Positions 62,886 through 64,000 of a stretch of 64,000 nt of DNA are shown here, in pieces; the stretch's first letter is position 1; every line of letters begins with the position of its first letter. The translations under genes were made by a program, and so were the position numbers. Origin of the DNA: Acidobacteriota bacterium. Its GTDB lineage: Bacteria > Acidobacteriota > Terriglobia > Terriglobales > Acidobacteriaceae. Below the pieces are notes generated by a model. The model did not search any database. It had not been told where the DNA came from and saw nothing but the letters and a program-made list of their open reading frames with translations. The stretch is from assembly GCA_021779935.1 (NCBI GenBank), contig JAJXZT010000062.1:62001-126000 (forward strand), given 5' to 3'.

Positions 62886-63692
62886 ATGTACGGCGAATCC
62901 AAATCCGGTATGCAGTGCGCTGAGTTCGACCTGCTCATGACGGACGCAATCGACGGTCTGCTGACGGGCGACCAACTCAGCCGGTTCGAGCAGCATAAGA
63001 CTGCTTGTCCGACGTGCAGTGCCATGTTCGCCGAGGCCGAGGCCGGTCTCCACTGGCTCGGCCAGTTGGAGGAAGTCGATCCTCCGGTGAACCTGGCGCG
63101 AAACATTGTGCTGGCAACTTCCGGCCTCGCCAACGAAGGCGCACGCGCCTCGCTGCGGTCCGTCGTCAATACCACTCCGGGCCGCCCGCTGTGGGACCGC
63201 ATGCGCGACGCCTTCAGCCCGCGCACCATCTGGGACCATGTGCGCGGTACGGCCAGGGCCATCTTCTCGCCCATGGCAACGCCGCGCTTCGCCATGTCGG
63301 CCGGAATGGCGTTCTTCTCGCTCTCCATGGTGTTCACCGTTTCAGGCGTCAAGATCAGCGACCTGCGGAATCTCGATTTGACGCCGCGCAACCTCACTCG
63401 CACCTACTATGCGACCGAGGCGCGCGCCGTGAAGTATTACGAAAATATCCGGCTGGTCTACGAGATCGAGTCGCGTGTACGCGAACTTCGCCGTGCCGCC
63501 AGCACGAGCTCGGTGGAACCCGAGCAGGAAAACAAACAGAAGAACAAACAGGATCAGAAATCTCCCAAGGAAAACGAACAGCGACAGTACCAGAACTTCA
63601 GCCGGCAAGACAGCGCTTCAGTCGTGATCGCCACGTTCGACCCAGGAGAGTCCGTAATCGGGGAATCTGCGAGGCAAAGGAGGAAATTATGA
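62886..63692 (+). CDS. Zinc-finger anti-sigma factor, membrane-anchored
   Basis: The 268-residue product has the zf-HC2 motif (Cys11, His37, Cys41, Cys44), a central hydrophobic segment near 136-155 (SAGMAFFSLSMVFTV) and a Gln/Lys/Glu-rich periplasmic tail. It would hold the sigma factor at the membrane until a signal frees it. Its ATG directly follows the sigma stop, and its stop overlaps the next gene's ATG. Confidence 0.85.
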   Translation: MYGESKSGMQCAEFDLLMTDAIDGLLTGDQLSRFEQHKTACPTCSAMFAEAEAGLHWLGQLEEVDPPVNLARNIVLATSGLANEGARASLRSVVNTTPGRPLWDRMRDAFSPRTIWDHVRGTARAIFSPMATPRFAMSAGMAFFSLSMVFTVSGVKISDLRNLDLTPRNLTRTYYATEARAVKYYENIRLVYEIESRVRELRRAASTSSVEPEQENKQKNKQDQKSPKENEQRQYQNFSRQDSASVVIATFDPGESVIGESARQRRKL

Positions 63693-64000
63693 ACTGCGCA
63701 AAGCACACCGATGTGACGGCAGTCGCGTACTGCCGAACCTGCGGAAAGGCGCTGTGCGCGAACTGCACGCGTAACGTGCAGGGGACGATCTTTTGTGAAG
63801 ACTGCCTCGCGGCCCGCGTTCAACAGGCCTCGTCTCCACGTCCCGCTCCGCACGCCGTCGCCGCATCCGCCGAGGGCAGCCCCGGACTGGCAGCCATGCT
63901 CGGCTTTATCCCCGGCGTCGGCGCCATGTACAACGGCCAATTCATGAAGGGCTTCCTTCATGCCATGGCGTTCGTCTGCCTGATCGCGCTGGCCAATTCC
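63689..64000 (+). CDS. B-box-type zinc-finger membrane protein, partial (runs off right edge)
   Basis: A 104-codon open frame from ATG 63689 (strong AGGAGG site) to the window edge. The N-terminus has a B-box-like zinc pattern (Cys3, His6, Cys15, Cys18, Cys23, Cys26, Cys36, Cys39), then a Pro/Ala linker and the start of a membrane region (LAAMLGFIPGVGAMYNGQF). The overlap with the anti-sigma gene by ATGA puts it in the same operon. Full length unknown. Confidence 0.8.
   Translation, partial: MNCAKHTDVTAVAYCRTCGKALCANCTRNVQGTIFCEDCLAARVQQASSPRPAPHAVAASAEGSPGLAAMLGFIPGVGAMYNGQFMKGFLHAMAFVCLIALANS

Noticed and set aside
1-64000. rRNA and tRNA genes
   Set aside because: No cloverleaf-like or rRNA-like sequence was noticed in the gaps; a covariance-model scan would be needed to exclude them fully.

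Overview
The window reads as chromosomal DNA from a soil-type Acidobacteriota (Terriglobia-like) bacterium. This is inferred from the high-GC codon use, frequent GTG/TTG starts with strong ribosome sites, several RND efflux operons, a repeat-rich glycine/serine lipoprotein, and sigma/anti-sigma gene pairs. No ribosomal or transfer RNA gene was seen, so the phylum call is an impression and not a proof.

Layout, left to right. 1-421 (minus): the N-terminal 140 codons of a DmsA-like molybdopterin oxidoreductase, running off the left edge. 0.6-3.0 kb: a small orphan gene, then a translationally coupled muropeptide-recycling pair (NlpC/P60 endopeptidase and a Tat-exported Ala-Glu epimerase). 3.1-10.1 kb: an ECF sigma factor carrying its own zinc-finger tail, followed by a tolC/MFP/RND efflux operon. 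10.7-19.2 kb: a copper/silver-type (Cus-like) efflux cluster with a Cys-rich exported protein, OMF, adaptor with two heavy-metal-binding modules, CusA-like pump, lytic transglycosylase, a small exported protein and a membrane cytochrome c with a Met-rich tail. A perfect TGTGA-N6-TCACA site lies upstream. 19.3-31 kb: GH1 glycosidase, GT2 and metallophosphoesterase (long overlap), class III aminotransferase, a two-component system, a TPR-like exported protein, a YceI protein, a type III polyketide synthase with its flavoprotein, and a threonine synthase-like enzyme.

31.2-43.7 kb is the metabolic core: 8-oxoguanine deaminase, YgfM, XdhD, YgeY, YgfK, YgeW, SsnA and a fold-type II PLP enzyme, all on the plus strand and mostly overlapping or closely spaced. 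This is the purine/uric-acid breakdown set known from the E. coli yge/ygf/ssnA region and gut anaerobes, with an 8-oxoguanine deaminase that would feed urate in, a shortened YgfK lacking a visible NAD(P)H/FAD module, and no dihydropyrimidinase or carbamate kinase in view. 43.8-52 kb: a two-component system divergent from a second tolC/MFP/RND operon. 52.2-56.8 kb: ilvE, methylmalonyl-CoA mutase catalytic subunit, a membrane protein and glgC.

56.9-59.9 kb is an AT-richer accessory island. It holds a 464-residue protein with a C-terminal HEPN-type R-x4-H motif, flanked on the same strand by two paralogous 41-residue hydrophobic peptides (20/41 identical, no gaps). Each peptide has its start codon inside a leader hairpin. 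I consider this the best candidate for an undescribed system (toxin/defence-like, by inference). 60-64 kb: an orphan gene, a four-repeat lipoprotein, and an RpoE-like sigma/anti-sigma/zinc-finger membrane protein operon running off the right edge.

A window-wide oddity is a set of degenerate tandem micro-repeats, mostly with a strict 7-base period, each with a different core, sitting in intergenic gaps from 26.8 to 59.6 kb and sometimes running into gene ends.
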